This document shows positions 32,955 through 39,042 of a DNA stretch of 64,000 nt, piece by piece (position 1 is the first letter of the stretch; every line of letters starts with the position of its first letter). The notes under the pieces are model-generated. The model had not been told where the DNA came from and ran no database searches. It saw only the letters and a program-made list of their open reading frames with translations. Source of the stretch: a virus; IMG/VR virus record IMGVR_UViG_3300044796_000657, positions 310,001 to 374,000 of that record. One strand, given 5' to 3'. The position numbers and the translations under genes were made by a program.

Positions 32955-32978
32955 CATTTAGGTAATTTATGGTAGACT
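32951..32978 (+). promoter_or_regulatory. Promoter of pncA, sharing an element with pncB
   Basis: TTGACA (32951-32956), 16-nt spacer ending TTATGG, TAGACT (32973-32978). Same TATGGTAGACT as in front of pncB. Confidence 0.65.
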
Positions 32979-32997
32979 TAATATAAGGAGTCTACCA
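32970..32997. promoter_or_regulatory. 9-bp inverted repeat over the pncA -10 and ribosome site
   Basis: TGGTAGACT (32970-32978) and AGTCTACCA (32989-32997) are perfect complements separated by 10 nt. The left arm covers the -10 element and the right arm covers the Shine-Dalgarno/start. The left arm is upstream of the expected transcription start, so a DNA operator is likelier than an RNA hairpin. Confidence 0.5.
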
Positions 32998-33602
32998 TGA
33001 ATACCGATGCCTTATTTGTTGTCGATCCTCAAAACGGTTTTTCAAAATTGTGTCCAAAAGAGTTGCCCGTAGAAGGGGCTTTGGACATCATTGCTCCGAT
33101 TAACGAACTCCTTGAATTACCTTTTGCCCGCAAAGACATGTCATTGGATTGGCACCCTGCCGATCACGACTCTTTCAAAATATATCCGCCTCATTGCGTC
33201 ATGGACACCTTCGGCGCATCGCCTCTTAGTGGGTTGAATACCCACAAGATTCATGTCATTTGGCGTAAGGGCTACGACAAAACCGGGATGGCATACAGTG
33301 CCGTCGATCAACACCCGTATCTGCCTCATATGTTCATTCATCAAGGTATCAAAAGAATTTTCTTTTGCGGCATTTGTACCAACATCTGTGTGATTGATAC
33401 AGCATTAGGAATGATCCTTAATTGTCCGATGTATAAGGATGTCGGACGACCTTTTTACGAAGTCTACATTGTAGAAGATGCTTCGGCGGGCATTGATATT
33501 CCCGCATTGGACATTGATCAAAAAGCCGCCAAAGCCAAAGGCATTGCCAATGGCATCAAATACATTACCGTGGCCGAAGTCAAGAAGATGGTTAAGGAGT
33601 AG
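32997..33602 (+). CDS. pncA: Nicotinamidase (isochorismatase-like hydrolase)
   Basis: 201 residues. Catalytic D10 in FVVDPQNGF, metal ligands in DWHP (D51, H53) and PPHC (H66), Lys at about 91 in WRKGYDK, and nucleophile C127 in CGICTNICV match the PncA triad and zinc site. It deamidates nicotinamide to nicotinate, the substrate of the pncB product at 15089. Together they recycle the nicotinamide released when NAD is cleaved. SD AAGGAG lies within the inverted repeat. Followed by a small coiled-coil gene. Metal and catalytic residues are all in place, so activity is likely. Confidence 0.9.
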   Translation: MNTDALFVVDPQNGFSKLCPKELPVEGALDIIAPINELLELPFARKDMSLDWHPADHDSFKIYPPHCVMDTFGASPLSGLNTHKIHVIWRKGYDKTGMAYSAVDQHPYLPHMFIHQGIKRIFFCGICTNICVIDTALGMILNCPMYKDVGRPFYEVYIVEDASAGIDIPALDIDQKAAKAKGIANGIKYITVAEVKKMVKE

Positions 33603-33604
33603 TC

Positions 33605-33790
33605 ATGGCTAAAAAGACTCAAACCAAACAAGAGCAAATTTCGCAAGAAGAGCAGTATATCGCATTCCTTCAAAAGCGATTAGCTTCTGAGCATTACAAG
33701 GAAGTTACTTCAAAGGAAGACTACGCCAAGGAAAAGGCAAAGTATGAAAAGGCAAAGTTCAAATTGAAGATGTTGAAGGAACAGCGTTAA
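33605..33790 (+). CDS. Small charged coiled-coil protein
   Basis: 61 residues, AAGGAG 6 nt before ATG. Almost entirely helical and Lys/Glu-rich (EEQYIAFLQKRLASEHYKEV; AKEKAKYEKAKFKLKMLKEQ). Immediately downstream of pncA. Its 3' 32 bases overlap the convergent Nudix gene. Function unknown. Confidence 0.6.
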   Translation: MAKKTQTKQEQISQEEQYIAFLQKRLASEHYKEVTSKEDYAKEKAKYEKAKFKLKMLKEQR

Positions 33791-34286
33791 TAGAACCTAC
33801 GATGTTTTCGATAATCTGCCGGGATTTCTGAAACAGTGAAATCAAACCCGAATGAAATTTCTTTGAAGATATTAACATCATCTTTTGAATTTCTTCATAA
33901 GCCAACCAGTCAATATGGGAAGTTTCCCAACTATGTCCGGAATGGGGACTGAAAGTGAATTCTGTTGGCACAACACCAATGAAATTGAAATACTTGAAGT
34001 TTCCAGAACTGAAAACATAAGCGGGAGTTAACTGGATTGCCCCTTCGTAACCCGTCTCTTCTTTCATTTCTTCTTTGGCACTTTCGGCGGGTTGCATTCC
34101 TCTTTGGATTGCGCCTCCAAGAGTGCCGTAGCAATTACCCATATGAACCGATCCGGAACGCCACGCAAGACAAATCCGTTTCGTACTTGAACATATCGGA
34201 AGAATGCCGCTGGCCCCACCACCTTCACCAGCCCAAAAACCGTCGTTATCGTAGTGAGATTCTATCCACATCTTAAATCTCTTCAT
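33759..34286 (-). CDS. Nudix hydrolase with FKMW N-terminal tag
   Basis: 175 residues. Nudix box GAIQRGMQPAESAKEEMKEE followed by TGY: the key metal-binding glutamates (E-x-x-E-E) are kept, while the first Glu and the Arg of GX5EX7REUXEEXGU are replaced by Met and Glu. The N-terminus MKRFKMWIESHYDNDGFW carries the recurrent F-K-x-W-I-E tag and precedes the domain. Nudix enzymes cleave nucleoside diphosphates linked to another moiety (NADH, ADP-ribose, caps, dNTP). The diverged box leaves substrate open; closeness to pncA invites an NAD-related guess only. Confidence 0.78.
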   Translation of the reverse strand: MKRFKMWIESHYDNDGFWAGEGGGASGILPICSSTKRICLAWRSGSVHMGNCYGTLGGAIQRGMQPAESAKEEMKEETGYEGAIQLTPAYVFSSGNFKYFNFIGVVPTEFTFSPHSGHSWETSHIDWLAYEEIQKMMLISSKKFHSGLISLFQKSRQIIENIVGSINAVPSTSSI

Positions 34287-34516
34287 TAGACCGTTCTCAC
34301 AACCTGTTTTCTTCCGATCTGTGGCAATGCTGGCCCGCCATAGGTTGGGAATGCCGAAGTCGTTGGTTCGGGCCGCATTGGTTTAGGTATACTTTTATCA
34401 CTCAGTCCACCAGATTTCAAGTCCGGTCTACGATCCTGTGAAGGCGTTGCTTTGATTGGCCCATTATCTACAATAGGCCCACCAAATTCCATCCATGTTC
34501 TAAAACTGCTTAGCAT
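34286..34516 (-). CDS. Pro-rich small protein with FRTW N-terminal tag
   Basis: 76 residues from ATG 34516, preceded by GAGAGGATATATAAAG. An upstream in-frame start is ignored because it overlaps the late-type promoter. N-terminus MLSSFRTWMEFGGP fits the recurrent tag. The rest is Pro/Arg/Lys-rich and unstructured-looking (SIPKPMRPEPTTSAFPTYGGP). Its stop overlaps the Nudix start (TAATG). Candidate internal head peptide. Confidence 0.5.
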   Translation of the reverse strand: MLSSFRTWMEFGGPIVDNGPIKATPSQDRRPDLKSGGLSDKSIPKPMRPEPTTSAFPTYGGPALPQIGRKQVVRTV

Positions 34517-34547
34517 ATCTTTATATATCCTCTCATTATCGTATACA

Positions 34548-34555
34548 TATTTATA
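34548..34555 (-). promoter_or_regulatory. TATAAATA, exact T4 late promoter consensus
   Basis: Read on the minus strand the octamer TATAAATA lies about 32 nt before ATG 34516, leaving a leader of about 25 nt that contains GAGAGG. Supports a T4-type late transcription system in this phage. Confidence 0.5.
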
Positions 34556-35031
34556 TGCAGTTAATGACAATATCAGAAATTATCCATTTCGATATCGATG
34601 GAAAAGAATTGTGGCGAATGGAAGACATCCATAATGTCTTTCATGTTCAAGGTGAAGAATATTTCTTGAAAGCACTTTTTACTGGTCTCGCAATACCAAC
34701 CAATTATTATGTCGGTTTGGATAATAGGCTCAACATCAATAAAGCGGACATAGCAAGCGGTTTGTTGGGCGAACCTACCGGTGGCGGATATACCAGAAAA
34801 ACTGTCAGTAGTTTCGGGGCGGTTTACGAAAGTGGCAAGTGGCGAGTCAAATCAACAACGTTAATTTTTAATGCTATTGGTGGTGGATGGGGGCCGGTCA
34901 GAAATGCGTTTTTGACTACCTCTACCGGCAATAGTGGATACCTGATTTCTTCGGTGCCTTTACAGTCGCCAAGAACCTTGACGGATGGACAATCGTTGAG
35001 TTTTAGGTATGTTTTAGCTATGGGGGAATGA
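34555..35031 (+). CDS. Probable virion protein (baseplate/tail-associated type)
   Basis: 158 residues. Starts MQLMTISEIIHFDIDGKELW. NYYVGLDNRLNINKADIASGL, GEPTGGGYTRKTVSS and STTLIFNAIGGGWGPVRNAFL followed by GNSGYLISSVPL are a pattern I associate with phage structural proteins. Beta-rich, no Cys, no catalytic motif. No good Shine-Dalgarno; ATG 34564 is an alternative. Four nt before the next start. Confidence 0.6.
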   Translation: MQLMTISEIIHFDIDGKELWRMEDIHNVFHVQGEEYFLKALFTGLAIPTNYYVGLDNRLNINKADIASGLLGEPTGGGYTRKTVSSFGAVYESGKWRVKSTTLIFNAIGGGWGPVRNAFLTTSTGNSGYLISSVPLQSPRTLTDGQSLSFRYVLAMGE

Positions 35032-35034
35032 TTT

Positions 35035-35418
35035 ATGATGCTATGGGAAGAGTATTTTTTGAGACACAAAATGCCTCTCATATCGCCTTATCCTCCTTTT
35101 ATTGAGGATACAGGGGCGTCGTTCATCATTAGACCAAACCCGCCACAAGAGCATAGAAGGTGGGTTGAATTCATTGTACAATTCAACGAATCGCTCAGAA
35201 GTAATGAAATAGGACAGCAGGCGATGAGATGGGGGTCTGAAATCACCCAAGGCAGATTGAGTTATATGCCTTCTTTGCGAGAGCAGCAATCATTCTTGTT
35301 TCATCAGATACCGGCAATGGAAGTCTTGTGGCACTCACAAGTTAACCGTGTTATCTCGTGGTCCTGTTCAGATAGCTTGCGAGATTCTCACAGAATACTG
35401 ACCTCTCCAATTCGCTAA
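35035..35418 (+). CDS. Hypothetical protein
   Basis: 127 residues, GGGGGAATG in front of ATGATG. Begins MMLWEEYFLRHKMPLISPYPP, then PFIEDTGASFIIRPNPPQEHRRWVEFIVQ. Basic and aromatic; no family recognised. Follows a probable virion gene directly. The last 68 bases overlap the convergent gene at 35351-35767, an unusually long tail-to-tail overlap. Confidence 0.5.
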   Translation: MMLWEEYFLRHKMPLISPYPPFIEDTGASFIIRPNPPQEHRRWVEFIVQFNESLRSNEIGQQAMRWGSEITQGRLSYMPSLREQQSFLFHQIPAMEVLWHSQVNRVISWSCSDSLRDSHRILTSPIR

Positions 35419-35767
35419 TATCCTGAATAACGATTTGATTGGTAGTAAAAAAACGTTCGCCATTTTTCGTGGTTACGTTTTCAATGACGAATTGGAACCA
35501 TGTTATATCGTCGGGAGCATCAGCGGCTTTTACCCACTTGTTGGTATCGGATATGTTGATGTGATACCCGGCCTCTACTTCTTCAATTTCATCTGTTGAA
35601 TGACTCGTAATTGAGTATGGGCAATAAATTTCACTGAGTTGCAAATCGGATGCCGATTCGTCAACCGGAACGCAAAATCCAACCGTTTCAATGGTTGTTG
35701 GTGATGCCAAATCGGCAATTTCTTGTCTGGTCAAAAATATGCTGTGGGAGATATAAAGACGTTTCAT
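35351..35767 (-). CDS. Hypothetical beta-rich protein
   Basis: 138 residues from ATG 35767 (MKRLYISHSIFLTRQEIADL); an in-frame GTG 54 nt upstream is an alternative. Contains strand-like segments (IETVGFCVPVDES; EAGYHINISDTNKWV; TWFQFVIENVTTKNGERFF). No family recognised. Overlaps the convergent 35035-35418 gene by 68 nt. Confidence 0.52.
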   Translation of the reverse strand: MKRLYISHSIFLTRQEIADLASPTTIETVGFCVPVDESASDLQLSEIYCPYSITSHSTDEIEEVEAGYHINISDTNKWVKAADAPDDITWFQFVIENVTTKNGERFFTTNQIVIQDISELERSVFCENLASYLNRTTR

Positions 35768-35850
35768 TTTTTGCTCGTCAAAGGGGTTCTGAGGTAATAT
35801 AGTAGCGTTGTGACCATACACCCTACTAGATGCCCAAACAGGAGAATGCC

Positions 35851-36060
35851 ATGATGAAGCGTATCAAAATTTGGATGCTGAATCGCAAGGTTAATGCCGC
35901 CAAGGCGAACTTGGCCAGCGTGCTTGCGATGCCTGCAGACTATCTAGCGAAACAAACGATTGATGTTGTTCCGCTATTGAGAATCTACATCAAGCAACAT
36001 GAAGCCGATCTGCTCAAACTTACGGATGCTGCTGCTGCAGTTTTGCCAGCAACGCTCTGA
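35851..36060 (+). CDS. Small Ala/Leu-rich helical protein
   Basis: 69 residues from the ATG after CAGGAGAATGCC. Basic start (MMKRIKIWMLNRKVNAAKANL) then Ala/Leu-rich helices. The last 41 bases overlap the convergent Pro/Gln-rich gene. Function unknown. Confidence 0.55.
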   Translation: MMKRIKIWMLNRKVNAAKANLASVLAMPADYLAKQTIDVVPLLRIYIKQHEADLLKLTDAAAAVLPATL

Positions 36061-36853
36061 GTTTTGGAACGAGCTGCTTGTTGTTCAGTCTGCCGCCACG
36101 ATTGCCATTTAACATCGCCGACAAGTCTTTCACAACTGCTTGGGCATCAAATGCTATGCTTTGTGGCGTTGGGTTATTTGTCGGCTGTTGTGGTTGCGGG
36201 TTATTAGGCTGCGGTGTAGGTTGTTGTGGCTGAGGCTGAGGCTGCGGTGTAGGTTGTTGTGGCGTTGGCTGAGGCTGAGGCTGCGGTTGGGGTGGTTGTG
36301 TTGGATTAGGCGTCGGTTGCTGTGGAGCCGGTGTCGGTGCAGTTGGTTGTGATGCTGACCACGGTTGCGGTGCTGCATACTTACCAATTCCTAATTGCTT
36401 GTGAATATTATTCATCGTCCTATCATTTCGAGCTTGCTGATACCCTTGCTTGAAATTTTGCCCAAAGCTATTTTGTGATTGAGCAACAGCCGCATTTTGC
36501 TGTTTTTCTAATTGGTCAATGTGCTGTTGCGTAATGCCTTGTTTTGCCAATTCGTCGGGCGATAGGCTCTTGAGATAAGCCAGTTGGCTTGTTTGCTGTT
36601 GCGCCCGGCCCTTCGAACCGATATTCTTGAAGGCATTGCCAACACCTTTCAAGCCGTCCCAAGCCTTGCCCATACCAAGCAATTCATTGATAGCCTCTTC
36701 GTCTTCCATCATCAAAATATCTGGATTTTTAACGAGAGTTTCGTAAAAAAGCGTAGGATCGTATCCGGCATCGGCAATGATTTGAGCCGACTCGTTAACA
36801 AACTTGGCTAGGTCTTTGTTAGCAACAAAGTATTCGTATTTGTACTTAAACAT
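36020..36853 (-). CDS. Protein with Pro-Gln repeat linker
   Basis: 277 residues. Helical N-terminal half (LAKFVNESAQIIADAGYDPTLFYETLVKN; SPDELAKQGITQQHIDQLEKQ). A long low-complexity linker follows at about residues 165-235, made of PQPQPQ, PTPQ and NPTP units, then a short C-terminal helix-rich piece (VVKDLSAMLNGNRGGRLNNKQ). Likely two domains joined by an extended spacer, as in virion-associated or scaffold proteins. CATAGATA lies 5 nt before ATG and there is no Shine-Dalgarno. Function unknown. Confidence 0.6.
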   Translation of the reverse strand: MFKYKYEYFVANKDLAKFVNESAQIIADAGYDPTLFYETLVKNPDILMMEDEEAINELLGMGKAWDGLKGVGNAFKNIGSKGRAQQQTSQLAYLKSLSPDELAKQGITQQHIDQLEKQQNAAVAQSQNSFGQNFKQGYQQARNDRTMNNIHKQLGIGKYAAPQPWSASQPTAPTPAPQQPTPNPTQPPQPQPQPQPTPQQPTPQPQPQPQQPTPQPNNPQPQQPTNNPTPQSIAFDAQAVVKDLSAMLNGNRGGRLNNKQLVPKLRALLAKLQQQHP

Positions 36854-36861
36854 ATCGGTAT

Positions 36862-37506
36862 CTATGGAGCATCATACCAAGTTTTCGGCATTTTTATGGA
36901 ACGCAAAAAAGACAAAGTTTCATCTTTGTTTTTGCCACTTGAATAAGCGTTCCATATCATCAAATCCAGATCGGCAACACTTCGCTTAGCAGCATCGGCG
37001 AATTCCAAGAATTTGCCTTCAATTTTATTGTATTTCTTGCCGGGACTCTTTGGAACAGTTAACCCTAGATCGTTCAAACAGGCTAGAACGTGAGTATCCA
37101 ATCCGGCGACTCGTACATTCTCTCTACTATGAAGCACGAAGCAGCGAGCGGTTTTAGGCCCAATACCATAAATGGCATCAAGTTCATCAACCGTACACGT
37201 TCGCAAATCCAAATCCGAATAAATCAATTGATGAATTGTTTTGCTTTTGATTTGCCAGCAACCAAGCCCACTTGTTGCCAGAGCGTCCACTACGACACGC
37301 CAACCCCATCGCTGATTCGCACTCACTATTGATGCAAAAGGACTGTACGAAGCATCTGGTGCTTTGTACATACGCTTTAGGAACTTGTCAACACCACGGG
37401 CAGTCGATATGGCGTTATGCCCTGCTGCGAATACCCAAAAGAGCAATGTTTCTTCAAGTTCTGATATGGTTAAATTGTAATTGGTGATTTTTGTAGGGTC
37501 AATCAT
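36862..37506 (-). CDS. HhH-GPD DNA glycosylase (bifunctional type)
   Basis: 214 residues. The helix-hairpin-helix LDAIYGIGPKTARCFVLHS places Lys118 as the Schiff-base lysine. The catalytic Asp137 in VAGLDTHVL follows 19 residues later, as in OGG1 (K249/D268) and close to EndoIII. No C-terminal [4Fe-4S] Cys cluster is present. It would excise oxidised or otherwise damaged bases and nick the abasic site. The exact base is unknown; the length fits archaeal-type OGG enzymes. Overlaps the SpeD-like gene by 8 nt. Confidence 0.8.
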   Translation of the reverse strand: MIDPTKITNYNLTISELEETLLFWVFAAGHNAISTARGVDKFLKRMYKAPDASYSPFASIVSANQRWGWRVVVDALATSGLGCWQIKSKTIHQLIYSDLDLRTCTVDELDAIYGIGPKTARCFVLHSRENVRVAGLDTHVLACLNDLGLTVPKSPGKKYNKIEGKFLEFADAAKRSVADLDLMIWNAYSSGKNKDETLSFLRSIKMPKTWYDAP

Positions 37507-37873
37507 TTAAAACTTTGATTTTTGTTTCATTGCGATCCAATAAGGTAAAATGCAGTTCCACTGCATCGAATGTTTGTTTGATCATATCAATAACATCTTT
37601 GACTTCAAACGTAGCGCAGGAATAAAGATCGAACCTCAAATACGGTGGTTCGGCCTTGTCCCAAGCGTGAATGCTTAGATGTGAAGTCTCTATGCATACA
37701 GCCCCGGTGATGCCGTTATTCCCGTCAGCAGTACAGTAATCAGCGAATGGGCCGATCTTGATTTTCATGCCGATTTTATCAACAACATTTCGCAAGAAAT
37801 CTTCCGTAGCTCTTGGATCTACGGGGGGCTTATTGACAATGGCGTTAACTATCAAATGTTTGTGATCAAGCAT
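37499..37873 (-). CDS. AdoMet decarboxylase (SpeD)-family protein
   Basis: 124 residues, matching bacterial SpeD proenzymes in length. IETSHLSIHAWDKAEPPYLRFDLYSCATF is the family core: Ser64 (pyruvoyl precursor), H69 and catalytic C86. The residue before the cleaved Ser is Thr63 rather than the usual Glu (E62-T63-S64). In the polyamine pathway SpeD makes the aminopropyl donor for spermidine, but some SpeD homologues decarboxylate other amino acids, and the altered junction leaves specificity open. No SpeE is seen. Upstream neighbour 37866-38252 overlaps its start by 8 nt. Confidence 0.8.
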   Translation of the reverse strand: MLDHKHLIVNAIVNKPPVDPRATEDFLRNVVDKIGMKIKIGPFADYCTADGNNGITGAVCIETSHLSIHAWDKAEPPYLRFDLYSCATFEVKDVIDMIKQTFDAVELHFTLLDRNETKIKVLND

Positions 37874-38252
37874 CGTATTTCTTCTTGAGTTTGAGAAAGG
37901 TTTTATATTCGTTATCTGCAGTTTCTTCGGCTTTTTTCTTTTGGTATTCGGCTAATTGTTCCTCGTAAATAGCTATTAGTTTTTCATAATTTGCCATTGC
38001 CTTGTCATGCCGCCCTTTCATTAAGGCTAATTCAGCGTCTTCCAGCGGCACATTTTTCATGAATTGAAGATCAACTTCAATATCGCCATATCCAGCTTCT
38101 TTAGCATAAATGGTAATATTGCTGGTACCTTCTGGAATATCGTCGATATTTAACATACTGCCATTCGTAAAATCCATCGATTTCAAGTTAACGAATTTGT
38201 GAGTAACTAAAGGCGACGGCATTGTCGGCTTATAAGGAATTGCTATGCCCAT
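37866..38252 (-). CDS. Hypothetical protein with C-terminal coiled coil
   Basis: 128 residues. N-terminal strand-rich part (MGIAIPYKPTMPSPLVTHKFVNL; SNITIYAKEAGYGDIEVDLQF), then a long charged coiled coil (KAMANYEKLIAIYEEQLAEYQ onward). Its start overlaps the stop of the Mpo1-like gene (TAATG) and its end overlaps speD. No family recognised. Confidence 0.58.
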   Translation of the reverse strand: MGIAIPYKPTMPSPLVTHKFVNLKSMDFTNGSMLNIDDIPEGTSNITIYAKEAGYGDIEVDLQFMKNVPLEDAELALMKGRHDKAMANYEKLIAIYEEQLAEYQKKKAEETADNEYKTFLKLKKKYDA

Positions 38253-38554
38253 TAAATTCTACCTCTCAACATTTCATAACACATTTTGACATCTGCCATT
38301 TTAGCATAAATCGGATTGGAACTCAAGAAGGCTGGTTTATTTCCTTCATGGATCAAATGCCCCGGAACGGCAAACGGATAAACAATAAACGGTGTCAAAA
38401 GCAACCACCACAGGCTCACACCGGCTACTAGAGCGAAAAACAGCACCAAAGCAAAATAAGTCCACGTTGCCACTTGACCAGCAAGGTGAAAGAGGCGATT
38501 GTGCGGATTTTGATGTTTGCTTAGGTAGAACGGATAATACTCAGAAAATGTCAT
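38252..38554 (-). CDS. Mpo1/DUF962-like membrane protein
   Basis: 100 residues. FSEYYPFYLSKHQNPHNRLFHLAGQ at the N-terminus and GHLIHEGNKPAFLSSNPIYA, ending MADVKMCYEMLRG, match the DUF962/Mpo1 family, whose conserved His residues bind iron in a dioxygenase of 2-hydroxy fatty acids. Two hydrophobic segments between them (about residues 28-65). If active it would alter host lipids; that is inference. Starts 2 nt after the stop of the upstream HExxH gene. Confidence 0.72.
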   Translation of the reverse strand: MTFSEYYPFYLSKHQNPHNRLFHLAGQVATWTYFALVLFFALVAGVSLWWLLLTPFIVYPFAVPGHLIHEGNKPAFLSSNPIYAKMADVKMCYEMLRGRI

Positions 38555-38555
38555 G

Positions 38556-39021
38556 TTAATTTCTTTCTTTCTTTTTGTTATGCCAATCTAAAGCTCGCTG
38601 TGCAGCCTTGGATTCTATTGGATCTTGATGCTTCAAAGTTTTTTTCAAATTATTAAGGTAAAATTGTGAGCAATCTGTTAGTCCTTTTTGCTGACAATAA
38701 CGCAGAACAAATTTGTGAGCCTGCGTTTCCATTAATTCTTTTGCCATATTTTCATCAGACCGATAAAGATGAAATAATTTAGGTCGAAATTTTAAATGAT
38801 ATCGAGCATGACATAACTCATGTAGCAGATAAACTATGTTTTGTAATGAGTTGTTATTGGCATTGAGGTGTATTGTATTAATGGTTTTTATTTTTTTTAC
38901 GTACTAAATCACCTTTGCAGAAAGCTTTTTTCTCTTCTGTCCAATTTTTGATTTCAAAAATTACAATACCCTCTGATCTGACTTGTTCACACAAATTCTT
39001 GTAAAATGCATCTAAGTTCAT
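38556..39021 (-). CDS. ImmA/IrrE-like HExxH metallopeptidase, interrupted by a frameshift
   Basis: Two reading frames join into one protein. ATG at 39021 (GGAAG upstream) opens MNLDAFYKNLCEQVRSEG... to LVRKKNKNH and stops at 38878. In the other frame the open sequence continues TINTIHLNANNNSLQNIVYL, then LHELCHARYHLKF, ETQAHKFVLRYC and ends at 38556. HELCH plus the later Glu of ETQAH is the ImmA/IrrE-type zinc site. The junction is a run of eight A's (minus strand, 38891-38898); seven A's would restore one frame of about 154 residues. Sequencing error, true mutation or slippage cannot be told apart here. The HExxH half alone has no early start codon. Confidence 0.65.
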
Positions 39022-39042
39022 ATTAACTTCCGAAAAGGGTAA

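Noticed and set aside
33605-33790. Antitoxin or toxin pair with the Nudix gene
   Set aside because: The coiled-coil gene follows pncA on the opposite strand; no toxin motif is visible.
35770-35851. Promoter with TAATATAGT before 35851
   Set aside because: A -10-like sequence exists but no acceptable -35 at the right spacing.
36140-36352. Arg/Leu/Trp-rich plus-strand frame
   Set aside because: Antisense of the Pro-Gln repeat linker in 36020-36853.
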